This document shows, one piece after another, positions 42,577 to 52,300 of a stretch of DNA of 55,567 nucleotides. This DNA is from Paenibacillus caseinilyticus (GTDB lineage Bacteria > Bacillota > Bacilli > Paenibacillales > NBRC-103111): positions 1 to 55,567 of the forward strand of contig NZ_JAQAGY010000036.1 of NCBI RefSeq assembly GCF_027533645.1, in the 5' to 3' direction. The notes under the pieces were generated by a model that worked only from the letters and a program-made list of their open reading frames with translations, made no database searches and had not been told where the DNA came from. How positions within the stretch are numbered: position 1 is the first letter of the stretch; the number at the start of each line of letters is the position of its first letter. Both the position numbers and the translations under genes were made by a program.

Positions 42577-42603
42577 TTGGCGTGTGTCCGTTGCGTCCGG
42601 CAG

Positions 42604-42650
42604 CGGCAAACAGCCGCCGGTTCGAAGAGCCAGCAGGCGGCTGTTTGCCG
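42604..42650. repeat. Perfect 15-bp inverted repeat
   Basis: CGGCAAACAGCCGCC (42604-42618) with GGCGGCTGTTTGCCG (42636-42650) around a 17-base loop, with no T-tract. It lies between the BaiN terminator and the aas promoter region. Function unknown. Confidence 0.55.
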
Positions 42651-42789
42651 TATAGGCTGCATAGGGCACGCTTACGGCGCTTCATCCCCTATAGAGGCGC
42701 ATCTCTCATCTCCGCGAAAGATCCCCCCCGCCCCTGGTACTACAGAAAGTTAGTACTACTGTTCCAGCCGAGAATCCATATACTTATAT

Positions 42790-42806
42790 TTAGAACCAAG
42801 TACTAA
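42790..42806. promoter_or_regulatory. Candidate FapR operator in front of aas-lplT
   Basis: TTAGAACCAAGTACTAA closely resembles the 17-base FapR palindrome (TTAG and CTAA ends around a TACC/GTAC core). It follows candidate -10 boxes (TATACT at 42778 or TATATT at 42785). Two more half-sites, GGTACTA (42736-42742) and TTAGTACTA (42750-42758), lie just upstream. FapR controls lipid synthesis genes, and aas is such a gene. Confidence 0.6.
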
Positions 42807-42915
42807 GATCATCTAATAACCGCAGCAAGCTTCACGTCACTGTAGTCCGCTGCGATCCGGAAGCTGTCACATCAGCCCCGCTCGAATTTCAACCCGTCAA
42901 CAGGAGGTTACCCTT

Positions 42916-45063
42916 ATGATGATACTTATGTGGATGCTCAAATGGTGCCTTACCGCCCTCTTCCGCCTCCGGATCCAGGGCCTGCAACAACTCGACTTCA
43001 CCGGCCCCGCGCTGCTAATGCCGAATCATCTCTCGCTGCTCGACGCCGTTCTGTTGGCCTTGTACCTGCCGAAGGAAGTCACGTTCGTCGTCAACACACG
43101 GATTGCGGCGCGGTTCGCCCCCTTCCTCAAACTGCGCAGCCATATAGCGGTCGATCCGGTCAACCCCTACTCGGTCCGCCGCATGGTCAAAGTGGTGAAC
43201 AGCGGCACGCCGCTCCTTCTCTTTCCAGAAGGACGCATCACCATTACAGGCGGCCTCATGAAAATCTATAACGGCGTCGGTTACATCGCCCTGCGTACGG
43301 GCGCTTCCCTTTATCCCATCGCCTTGAACGGGCTGGAGCATTCCAAGGCCTCGTATCTGGGCCGCAAGCTCCGCACGGTCTGGTTCCCGGCCGTCACTAT
43401 CAATATCGGCTCACCGATCCGGATCGAATGGGACCGGAGCCAGAGCATGCGCCGGCAAAAGGAGGCCGCAGCCGACCGGATCGGCCGCGCGCTGCAGGAG
43501 CAGCTGCTGCACAGCCGTCTGAAGCCTGAGGCGAACCTGTTCGACGAAGTGCTGGAGGCCGGCCGCCGGCACGGAATGAACACCGCCGCCTGCGAGGATC
43601 TATCCGGCGTGCTGTCCTACCGCAAGCTGCTCACCGGCGCCTATGCGCTCAGCCGCGGCCTCGAGCCCCTGCTGCGGGAGGAGCGGCACGCCGCCGTGCT
43701 GCTGCCGAATGCCTCGGCAGCCGTCGTCACCCTCCTCGCCCTGTTCCGGCTCCAGAAGACACCGGCGCTGCTGAACTTCTCGGCCGGCCGGCAGGCGGTC
43801 CTCGATGCCTGCGAGACCGCCGGCGTCCGGACTGTGCTGACCTCCCGGACCTTCATCGAGAAGGCCGGCCTGGAGGCCATGGCAGCCGACCTCTCCGCCA
43901 GAGCGCGCATGGTCTATCTGGAGGACTTGAGAGCTTCCCTCGGAGCCGGCGTGAAGCTCGGCGCCCTCATCGATCTGCTGCGTGGCAGGAGAGCCGACCG
44001 GTCTGGCGAACGGCCGACCGTGATCCTCTTCACTTCCGGCAGCGAAAGCAAACCCAAAGGCGTCGTGCTCAGCCACGGCAACCTGCAGGCCAATGTACAG
44101 CAGGCCCGGGCATCCATCGACTTCACACCGGCGGATGCCGTGTTCAACGCACTGCCGCTGTTCCACAGCTTCGGCCTTACAGCCGGCACCCTGCTGCCGC
44201 TGCTGACCGGCATGCGGGTGTACCTGTACCCGAGCCCGCTGCATTATAAGGCCATTCCGGAGCTGGTGTATGACCGTAATGCTACGATCCTGTTCGGCAC
44301 CTCTACCTTCCTCGCCGCTTACGGGCGGACGGCCCACCCTTACGATTTTCATGCCGTACGTTATGTCGTTGCCGGTGCCGAGAAGCTCAAAGATGAAGTA
44401 CGCGCCTTGTGGACGGACAAATTCGGCATCCGTATCCTCGAAGGGTATGGAGCGACCGAGACGGCTCCTGTGTTGTCGCTGAATACACCGCTGCATTACC
44501 GCAAGGGGACCGTCGGCCGTCTGCTGCCCGGTATTACGTACAAACTTGAAGAAGTACCGGGCGTAGCCGGAGGGAACCTCTTCGTCAAGGGGCCCAATGT
44601 GATGCAGGGCTATCTGCTGCATGGGGAAGGGTTCGTCCCTTGCCCCGAGTGGTACGACTGCGGCGATGTGGTCGAGATCGATGAGGACGGATTCGTCCGC
44701 ATCACGGGCCGGCTCAAGCGCTTCGCGAAGATCGGCGGCGAGATGATCTCGCTGAACGCCGTAGAACAGACCGCCGCGGCCTGCTTCGGCAGCGATAGCG
44801 TAGCAGCCGTAGCCGTCCCCGATGCCCGTAAGGGAGAGCGGATTGTGCTCTTCCATACGGCTCCGGAGTACGAGCGCTCCCGTCTCAGCGCCTATGTGGC
44901 CAAGGAGGGAGTGACGCCGCTGCTGCTGCCCGAACGGCTCGTGCCTATCGTCAGCCTGCCCCTGCTCGGCAGCGGCAAGACCGATTATGCCTCGCTGCAG
45001 CGGCTTGTTTTGGAGCACCAGGGCGCCCCATCCACTACATTCCAATCACAGAAAGAAGCGTGA
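42916..45063 (+). CDS. aas: Bifunctional acyltransferase/acyl-ACP synthetase (Aas-like)
   Basis: The 715-residue protein joins two enzymes. The N-terminal PlsC-like acyltransferase (1-210) has the NHLSLLD motif (Asn-His-x4-Asp) and LLFPEGRITITGG. The C-terminal adenylate-forming acyl-ACP synthetase (about 225-700) has the P-loop-like LFTSGSESKPKGVV and EGYGATETAPVLSLNT, with the catalytic lysine near SGKTDYASLQ. In E. coli, Aas re-acylates lysophosphatidylethanolamine at the inner membrane with fatty acid activated on ACP. A strong AGGAGG precedes the ATG. lplT follows five bases later, and a FapR-like box lies upstream. Confidence 0.9.
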   Translation: MMILMWMLKWCLTALFRLRIQGLQQLDFTGPALLMPNHLSLLDAVLLALYLPKEVTFVVNTRIAARFAPFLKLRSHIAVDPVNPYSVRRMVKVVNSGTPLLLFPEGRITITGGLMKIYNGVGYIALRTGASLYPIALNGLEHSKASYLGRKLRTVWFPAVTINIGSPIRIEWDRSQSMRRQKEAAADRIGRALQEQLLHSRLKPEANLFDEVLEAGRRHGMNTAACEDLSGVLSYRKLLTGAYALSRGLEPLLREERHAAVLLPNASAAVVTLLALFRLQKTPALLNFSAGRQAVLDACETAGVRTVLTSRTFIEKAGLEAMAADLSARARMVYLEDLRASLGAGVKLGALIDLLRGRRADRSGERPTVILFTSGSESKPKGVVLSHGNLQANVQQARASIDFTPADAVFNALPLFHSFGLTAGTLLPLLTGMRVYLYPSPLHYKAIPELVYDRNATILFGTSTFLAAYGRTAHPYDFHAVRYVVAGAEKLKDEVRALWTDKFGIRILEGYGATETAPVLSLNTPLHYRKGTVGRLLPGITYKLEEVPGVAGGNLFVKGPNVMQGYLLHGEGFVPCPEWYDCGDVVEIDEDGFVRITGRLKRFAKIGGEMISLNAVEQTAAACFGSDSVAAVAVPDARKGERIVLFHTAPEYERSRLSAYVAKEGVTPLLLPERLVPIVSLPLLGSGKTDYASLQRLVLEHQGAPSTTFQSQKEA

Positions 45064-45067
45064 AGTC

Positions 45068-46264
45068 ATGAACCGTCCTCCTTCTTCCGTCTCCCGTTCC
45101 CTGCGCTCCCTGTATGTGTCCCAGTTTCTCAGCGCTTTCGCCGATAATGCCGTGTTCTTCGTCATTCTGGGCGTCCTCTCCGCCCGGGGAGCGGCGAATC
45201 CGGAAGAAGGGATGCTGGGCGTGCAGATCGGCTTCCTGCTCGCCTACGTGATCTTGGCTCCGTTCGTCGGGACCTTCGCGGACAAGAACCGCAAATCCCG
45301 TGTACTGTTCATTGGCAATCTCCTCAAGACGGGCGGAACGCTGCTGCTGTTCACGCCGTTGCCTCCGGCAGCGGCCTATGCCTTGGTCGGCGTCGGCGCC
45401 GTCGTCTTCTCCCCCGCCAAGTATGGGGTGCTCTCCGACATTGTTGGCGATGACACCACGCAGCTGTACAAAGCCAACGGCAACCTCGAATCTTACACGA
45501 TTCTTGCCATTCTGCTCGGCACCGTCGGCGGAGGCTGGCTCGCCTCCTTCGCGCCGGCCATCGGCATTGCAGCATGCGTGCTGCTGTATCTGGTCTCTTC
45601 CGTGCTGACCCCCCTCATCTCCTGCCGGGAGGGGAACTCGCATCTCCGTTACGGCGACTCGGCGAAGGCGTTCTTCCGCGAGGTACGCATCCTGTTCACC
45701 GAGCCGAAGTCCCGCTTCTCGCTCATCGGCACCAGCGCCTTCTGGATGACCTCCTCCGTGCTGCGCATCACCTTCCTGATCTGGATCGCCCAGTATCTCG
45801 GGGTGCAGAACCAGCTGCTGCAGTCCGGCATCATCGGGGCCACCGGCATCGGCATCGTGATCGGCGCCCTACTGACCCCGCGGCTTGTACGGATCGAGAA
45901 ATTCTACCGCGCCTACTTATTCGGTTTCCTGATGCTGGCGGCGATCCTGCTCGCCCTGCTGCCCGTGCATCTCGTGCTCACCGTAATTCTGCTGCTGCTT
46001 ATCGGCACCCTTGGCGGTTTGTTCATCATCCCGATGAACACCGTGCTGCAGGACGAAGGCAAGCACCTCGTCGGCTCCGGTAAGACGATCGCCATCCAGA
46101 ACTTCAGCGAGAATCTCTTCATGATCGGCGGCGTCGGGCTGGCGAAGCTGCTCATCGCAGGCGGCGTGAACGTTTCGCTGACGACAGCCGGCATCGCCCT
46201 GATCTTCGGCAGCCTGGTCTGGTACCTGAAAGGCATGGTGCCGCGGCTGAAGCAGGCGGTGTAA
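45068..46264 (+). CDS. lplT: Lysophospholipid transporter LplT (MFS)
   Basis: LplT flips lysophospholipids across the membrane to the acyltransferase Aas. The 398-residue MFS protein has about 12 membrane helices, starting with SRSLRSLYVSQFLSAFADNAVFFVILG, typical of LplT, with SPAKYGVLSDIV and GSGKTIAIQNFSENLF further on. It follows aas by four bases, so the two are coupled; the lplT-aas pair of proteobacteria has the same partnership. The ATG at 45068 is chosen over 44987, which overlaps aas by many residues. It ends at a strong bidirectional terminator. Confidence 0.9.
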   Translation: MNRPPSSVSRSLRSLYVSQFLSAFADNAVFFVILGVLSARGAANPEEGMLGVQIGFLLAYVILAPFVGTFADKNRKSRVLFIGNLLKTGGTLLLFTPLPPAAAYALVGVGAVVFSPAKYGVLSDIVGDDTTQLYKANGNLESYTILAILLGTVGGGWLASFAPAIGIAACVLLYLVSSVLTPLISCREGNSHLRYGDSAKAFFREVRILFTEPKSRFSLIGTSAFWMTSSVLRITFLIWIAQYLGVQNQLLQSGIIGATGIGIVIGALLTPRLVRIEKFYRAYLFGFLMLAAILLALLPVHLVLTVILLLLIGTLGGLFIIPMNTVLQDEGKHLVGSGKTIAIQNFSENLFMIGGVGLAKLLIAGGVNVSLTTAGIALIFGSLVWYLKGMVPRLKQAV

Positions 46265-46268
46265 TATC

Positions 46269-46322
46269 AAAAAAGGCCCCGGGCTCGGCAGTAGTCACTG
46301 CTGAGCACGGGGCCTTCTTGTT
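46269..46322. terminator. Bidirectional terminator between lplT and the giant SLH gene
   Basis: An 8-bp outer stem (46273-46280 with 46309-46316) with further pairing of GCTC and GCAGT inside, flanked by a T-run on the minus strand and TTCTTGTTT on the plus strand. It serves two convergent genes. Confidence 0.88.
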
Positions 46323-46355
46323 TCCTTGCAATGCGATTACGCTAACAGTAACCCG

Positions 46356-49300
46356 TTATGCGGCTCTTCTTTGCGGAAGCACAGCCGCAGCTGCGAAGGC
46401 TTGGTACCTGTCTTCCGAAGGGGTCGGATTATTCTGATCGGAAGCCGAGTCTCCCCCAGTCATGAATCCGTACACCGATCCGCTGACACTGCCTCCACCG
46501 CCGTACACATTGCCTCCTACAGAGGAACCGGTGTACGGCAGCGTGATGTAGACGGCTTCGCTCACGGAGTAGTTGTTACGCATGGCTGTAAGGATCAGTT
46601 GGCTCCCATGAATCTGGTAGCCAGGTATATTCCATGAGAAGCTGCCGCTTGCGTTGTAGAACAGATCCAGGCCGTAGGCGTCACGAACCCGAAGTTGCGT
46701 TGGCTGATACACGTAGCCTGACAAGGTATACGTAGATCCATAGACACTTACGGATACGGAGGGCGCCGGTGTTTGCGGAGAAACAACCGGAACGACCAGC
46801 GGCTCGCTGACCAGCTTGCCGTACGTATCCGCCGTCACGGTAAGACTCAGGCTGCCGGAAAGCCAATTGTAACCATAATAGAGGTCAAAGTATCCATACT
46901 CTCCTGAGGATCCGGTAACGAACTGCCCGTCATCTCTCGTTGCCTTAATCTTCGAATAAGGCTCCGCATAGCCGCTAAGCCTGTAGCTGTCCATTTGATA
47001 TACAGCACCACTTACGCTTGGCTTGGCTGTCGTTCCTTGAACCGGAAGCACACTCAGAAAAACCCTGTAACTCGGGTTAGAGCCGGAAACCTGCGCTTCC
47101 ACGCTCAGACTCTCCCCCGCAGTAAACGAATATGATGTCAGATTGATCCGGTAACCGCCCCAGTAATCCGCGTACCCTGTAGTTACAATGGAGTTATCGG
47201 CTCTGTACACCCGGAGGTATGCATTGCTTGGCGCCGTTCCTGTAAGCACGCCGCCATCTTCATATACCGTGCCATAGACCGATGGGGTCACGGTTAAGGG
47301 TGCAGCTTGAACCGTATACACGACCGGCTCGCTTTCGAATTTGCCGAAAGCATCTCCCGTGATATAGACCTTCGTTCCAAGCCGCAGCGAAGGAGTCGAG
47401 ACATAGCGGTCCCACCCGTAATAGTAGTCACCGGTCCATTCTGTAAATAGGGTCTGATCCTCCGTAACCACGCGAACCCATTGGCGCGGACCCGCTGCAA
47501 TACGGAGGCTTCCTCCATTATCATAGACAGAGCCGGTGACTGTTGGCTTCACCGTCTGCCCATTGATGCTTCCCGTCACCGTGATGGGATACGATTCGCT
47601 GACGCTCTTACTCCAAACTTTGGCCGTAAGGGACAACGTTTCTCCCTTCGCCAGCTGCTGAGAAGGGGTTACCAGATTAAACGCCCCATCGGAGAAGGCA
47701 GAACCGCTCGCGATAACACTGCCGTCTGCGCGTTTCAATTCTAGGGCTGCGTAGGATTCCGTATAACCGCGAACCTCTCCCCCGTCCTCATAGACCGCCG
47801 CGGATACTGCATACGGCCGTGTGGTTGGAGGCACGGGCAGAACGTGAACCCATACGATCTCGCTTACCGAGCGGCCGATCATGTCGGCAGTAAGCCTAAG
47901 GTCCCGTTCCGAGTTGAAAGAGAATGGAAGATCGGCAATACCCTGCTTGTCTGCTTCCACCCGGGCTTCTTCCTTATTCAGCGACTGAAGGGTAACCACT
48001 GCACCAGGCAGCGTCTGAACTTTAATCCAATTCGAATTCTCGTAGACCGCTTCGATCACATGAGGAGCATCCGTATAGCCTTGGATCGGCTGAACTGCGA
48101 ATTCGACTGGCAGACTGGTGGACTTAAAGGGCTCACGGCTTGTGACCTTGACCACATCACCCGATTGGAGCCTGCTGTATCCATTCCCGTTCCCGTACAA
48201 CTCGAATTGTCCGTCATAGTAGTTCGCCTGGGTTTCATCCAGAACGGTTCCGTCCTTCATCAGTGTAAGACGTGACTGGGGAATGGAAGTGCCCTCAAGC
48301 CGGTAACCGTCAATATATACCGTACCTGTCACGCTAGGCGGTGAGCTTTGCCCTTTGGGCAGCATCTCAAGCACATACGGCAGGCTCTCTTCCATATAGA
48401 AGGATCGTGCAAAAATATACAGCTTGCTGCTGTCGGAAGAATACGGGCCTAATTCAATCTCCGTCTCGCCCGAATAATCCGTCATGGTCCATTGAAGCAT
48501 GCTTCCCGTCTCATCCTTCACCCAAATTTCCGTATTCGGGTTAGATAAGATGTTTAGCTTGTTCACGACACCATTATAGAGAGATGTCGTTACGGAAGGG
48601 GTCGGCGTCCTCGGAGCGGAATAGACCTGAACGGCTGCCGAATCGCTCCTGATCTTCCCGGGCGCATCCGCTGTAACTTGAACGATTTCTCCCGAAGTAA
48701 GACCACCCTTGCGATCGAATATAGGAATAGAGAATGCTCCGGAGAGATTGGTAACCCCTGCAAATTCATTTCCGTTAGACTGGGTCAGCCAGACATAGGC
48801 GCCAGGCTCCGCCGTACCTTGAGCAGACCCTTGCTGGATATAGACACTCTCGATTACAGGCATGGAGGTCATGATATCAGAATTTTTCTCTACACGCAGG
48901 ATCCGGGGAACACTCTCCTGATTATTTGAAGCACGTGCGGTTACATAAATCTCTTCACCGACCTGATAGCTTCCGCGGAAGCTTACAGATGATGAACCGT
49001 CAGAATTATGGGAGCTTACGGTCTCAATTAGCGTACCGTCTTTCTTCCATACCCGAAATTTCAAGTAGTCTCCCGTCTCCGCTTTCCCTGTAACGGTGCC
49101 TCCGTCTTCATCAACGTTTCCGACAAACGACTGAAGCTGCGTTCTTTCAGCCTGAAGTACCTTCAGAATGACCGGCTCGCTCTCACTTTTGCCGATCTCG
49201 TCAGCCGTTATCAGTACCTTGTCACCTGGGTTCAACAGGAAACCGCTGATATATATTCCATCGAACTCCACATATCCCTGCCAGAGGAGTCCGCCATTCT

Positions 49301-52300
49301 CCCGCTTCAATGAAATCAAAGCCCTAGAATTTCCTGGAGTGACGGTAATCGTACTCTCGGCATTCGTGATATCTCCGGACACCGCCGGGATGCTACTTTG
49401 TCCTTGAGCAGGCTTCACCGGGAACGTTTTGGGAATGCTTGCGCTGAAGCGCCACGACTTGATTCGGACCGTTACATGATCCGTCTTCTGCAACTGGGCA
49501 GTTTGCCAAGCCTTATCCAGCGTTAGAGTAGCATTATAATCGTAACCGGGAGAACTAACATACTCCTGTTCCAGGACACTGCCGTCTTCCGCAACTACCT
49601 GAATTACGCCTTCAAACCCTCTCGGAAGACGTATGATCCCACCGTCCTTGTAGAAGTCTGCATCCAGTTCCCGGGCATCGGTCTTGGGACCTGCTGCCAG
49701 AACAACGGGTACTTCCTGACTTTCTCTCCTGCCCGCACTTTTGCTGGATACATACAGCGTGGACCCTGCCGTACCTACGAACAAATTCGGAAGCTGAAGT
49801 AAAAAGAATCCGGAATCATCGGCTTGAGCGAAATTCAGTATACGGCGTTCGCTATCTTTGAGGTATACAGAAGCGTTCGGCTCCGTTCTTCCTTCCAGCA
49901 ATCTGTTATCATAAAACTCGGGCCCTACTACAGGAGCTTCGGTCTGTATCCCGTCCGGGACGATAACTACGGCAGACGTGGCTTCTGTCGTCCCTTTTAA
50001 GGCCGAGATATAGATAAGATACTCTCCATGCTCCAACGCTTGACCAAGACTGTCTACTGTCGACTCGATTCCAGTCCATGTGTGGGTCGTATTATCACGG
50101 AATTCAGCCACGGGCTGGTGCTTGCTGCGGTCCAGTTCCGTAGCGGCCGGGAGAATAAAAATCTCTTGGCGCTCGGCACCTTCCCATAGGGAGGGAGTCC
50201 AGGTGACCGTAAAGTCACGTCCGTCGATCCCCGGGTGCTCGTCCCGATCCTCTGCCTTCAGACCCGTAGGTTCCAGGCCGATCTGGAACGTCTTTGATCC
50301 GGCAAGCTCACCTTGGGATGAAATCAGCTCCAGCCTGTATCTTTGTCCCGGGTTAACGGCCGGTATACGCCCGTAATTCAGCTGAGCATACAGCATATGC
50401 CGGTCAGCCTGCGGTGTCTCGTCAGAGAGATTGAGCGGCAGGCGGAATGAATTCTCACCTTCCTGCCACAGAACGAGCTGATACGCATCCCTTGCCAACA
50501 TAATACCCTGCGGCGCATTCCACTTGTCCTCGACAGGCAGGGTAAATTCCACCTGCAGATCCGAAAGCTTCAACCCGTGCCCGGAGGACGAGTCGGCGAC
50601 CGTGCCGGCTTGAACGGCACGGATCAGCCCGCTCGGCTGGGGATCCGGATGCGGCGCAGGAGCGGCCATCGCCTCTACCGTCAAGGCAAAATGACGAGCG
50701 GCCTCGGTGTTCCCTACTCGTATCGAAGCGGTTAACACAACCTGAGCATTCGCCTGGCCTGCCCCCGGCCGGTTGACCCGGCCGTCTGTGCCGACAATTT
50801 GCGGAGAGCTCGAGGTCCAGATGACTTCCGACGTTTTATCTTTGGATCCTTTATAACTAAGCTTGACGGATAGGGGCAGTGTTACGCTGCTCTTCACGCC
50901 TTGCTCATTCTCACCTGCCGCATAACCGACTGCGAGCGATGACAGGGCCCCATTCAAGACCTGGAGGCGCTTCTCGTTCAACTGCTTCTCAGCCTGCTCC
51001 AGCTTCTCAAGCGCGGCACTCCCCAGATCGGTTACTTCCGCTCCGAACAGCTGGGCCCCACGGTAGTAGGCTCTCGCAGAAGCGACAGCAGCCTCGAGTT
51101 CTTCGGAGTAATCCGTTACTTCCCCCAACGCTTCAATGGCCTTCCGGGCCACTGCTGCAGCAGACCCCCTCAAAGCTTGTCTCAGAAGCTCATCTTCCAC
51201 CGCCAAGGTAACGCCTTCTTTGGCTTCGAAAACTACCTTCTTCAGCGTTTCGATATCGCCGGAAAGAGCTGCATTAGCGTTAAAAATCATCCTATGCACT
51301 CCCGCTCCGCTGCCAATAGCAAGCTTGCTGCCCGCAGCATGCTCGGTGACCGTAACGGATGCGATATTTCCGCTGCCTTGAAGCGAAACGGCCGTATTAG
51401 GCGCATCGACGTCCAGGCGTTCCAGAGAAGCGTCCGCACCGGCATGAAGCTGCAGGGGGCCGCGCGCCAAGATGCCTGTAGCGCGTGTTCCTCCCGCCAA
51501 GGTAAGGTTCGCAGCATCCCCCGCCACTGTAATCAAACCGGCAAAGGCACCGTCCAGAGTTACTGGATCACCCCCCTGAGCTACAGAAACTTCGATATCC
51601 CCCATGGCGGCTTCATTCCACTTGGATTCCAGGATAGCCTTCGATACAACCTTCGTCTTGCCAAAAGCGGATCCGGATTCAGCGACTACACGAACCGGAT
51701 GACTCTGGCCGGCAGCATCGACCGTCAACGTCCCTTCGACCTTCACGCCTTTGAAATGAAGCGAATGCTCGGCTCCCGAGCGGATGGTCAGGTTCGAAGT
51801 TTTGACGTTCTGCAGATGCACATCCGAAGACGCCCCCGGATCCATTACAAGTGTCCCGTTAACAGTTGTTCCGGTACCTTCGGCCCGGCCGAAGGTGCCT
51901 TTCTCCGTAAGGGTAAGATCCCCCTGATAAGTCCAGCCGCTGTTCAGCACCGCTTCCACGCTCGGAGCCTGAAGGCGTACATTCGAATCCCCGCCCTTGT
52001 AGCTGAGAACGTAGATTTGGCCGGCTGTCAGCTGGCTTGTTGTAAGTACGACCGTGGTGGAGCTGCCGGCTTTCAGGGAAGCACCCGTTACGCTAAGACC
52101 GTTACTGAAAGTAAAATCACCGGCTTGTGGCCCGGAAACTTCATTGCTGAACTGAACTTCAATGGTTGTCAAATCCAAGTAACTTGCTTTGGTCGGCTTC
52201 GCCTTTGTACTGGAAGGAGCTCCCCCTCCTCCTCCTCCTCCGCCACCACCGGCAGCCGGAGCAGCAGGTGGAGCTTTCGGTTCTTCTTTATCCGCAGGCT

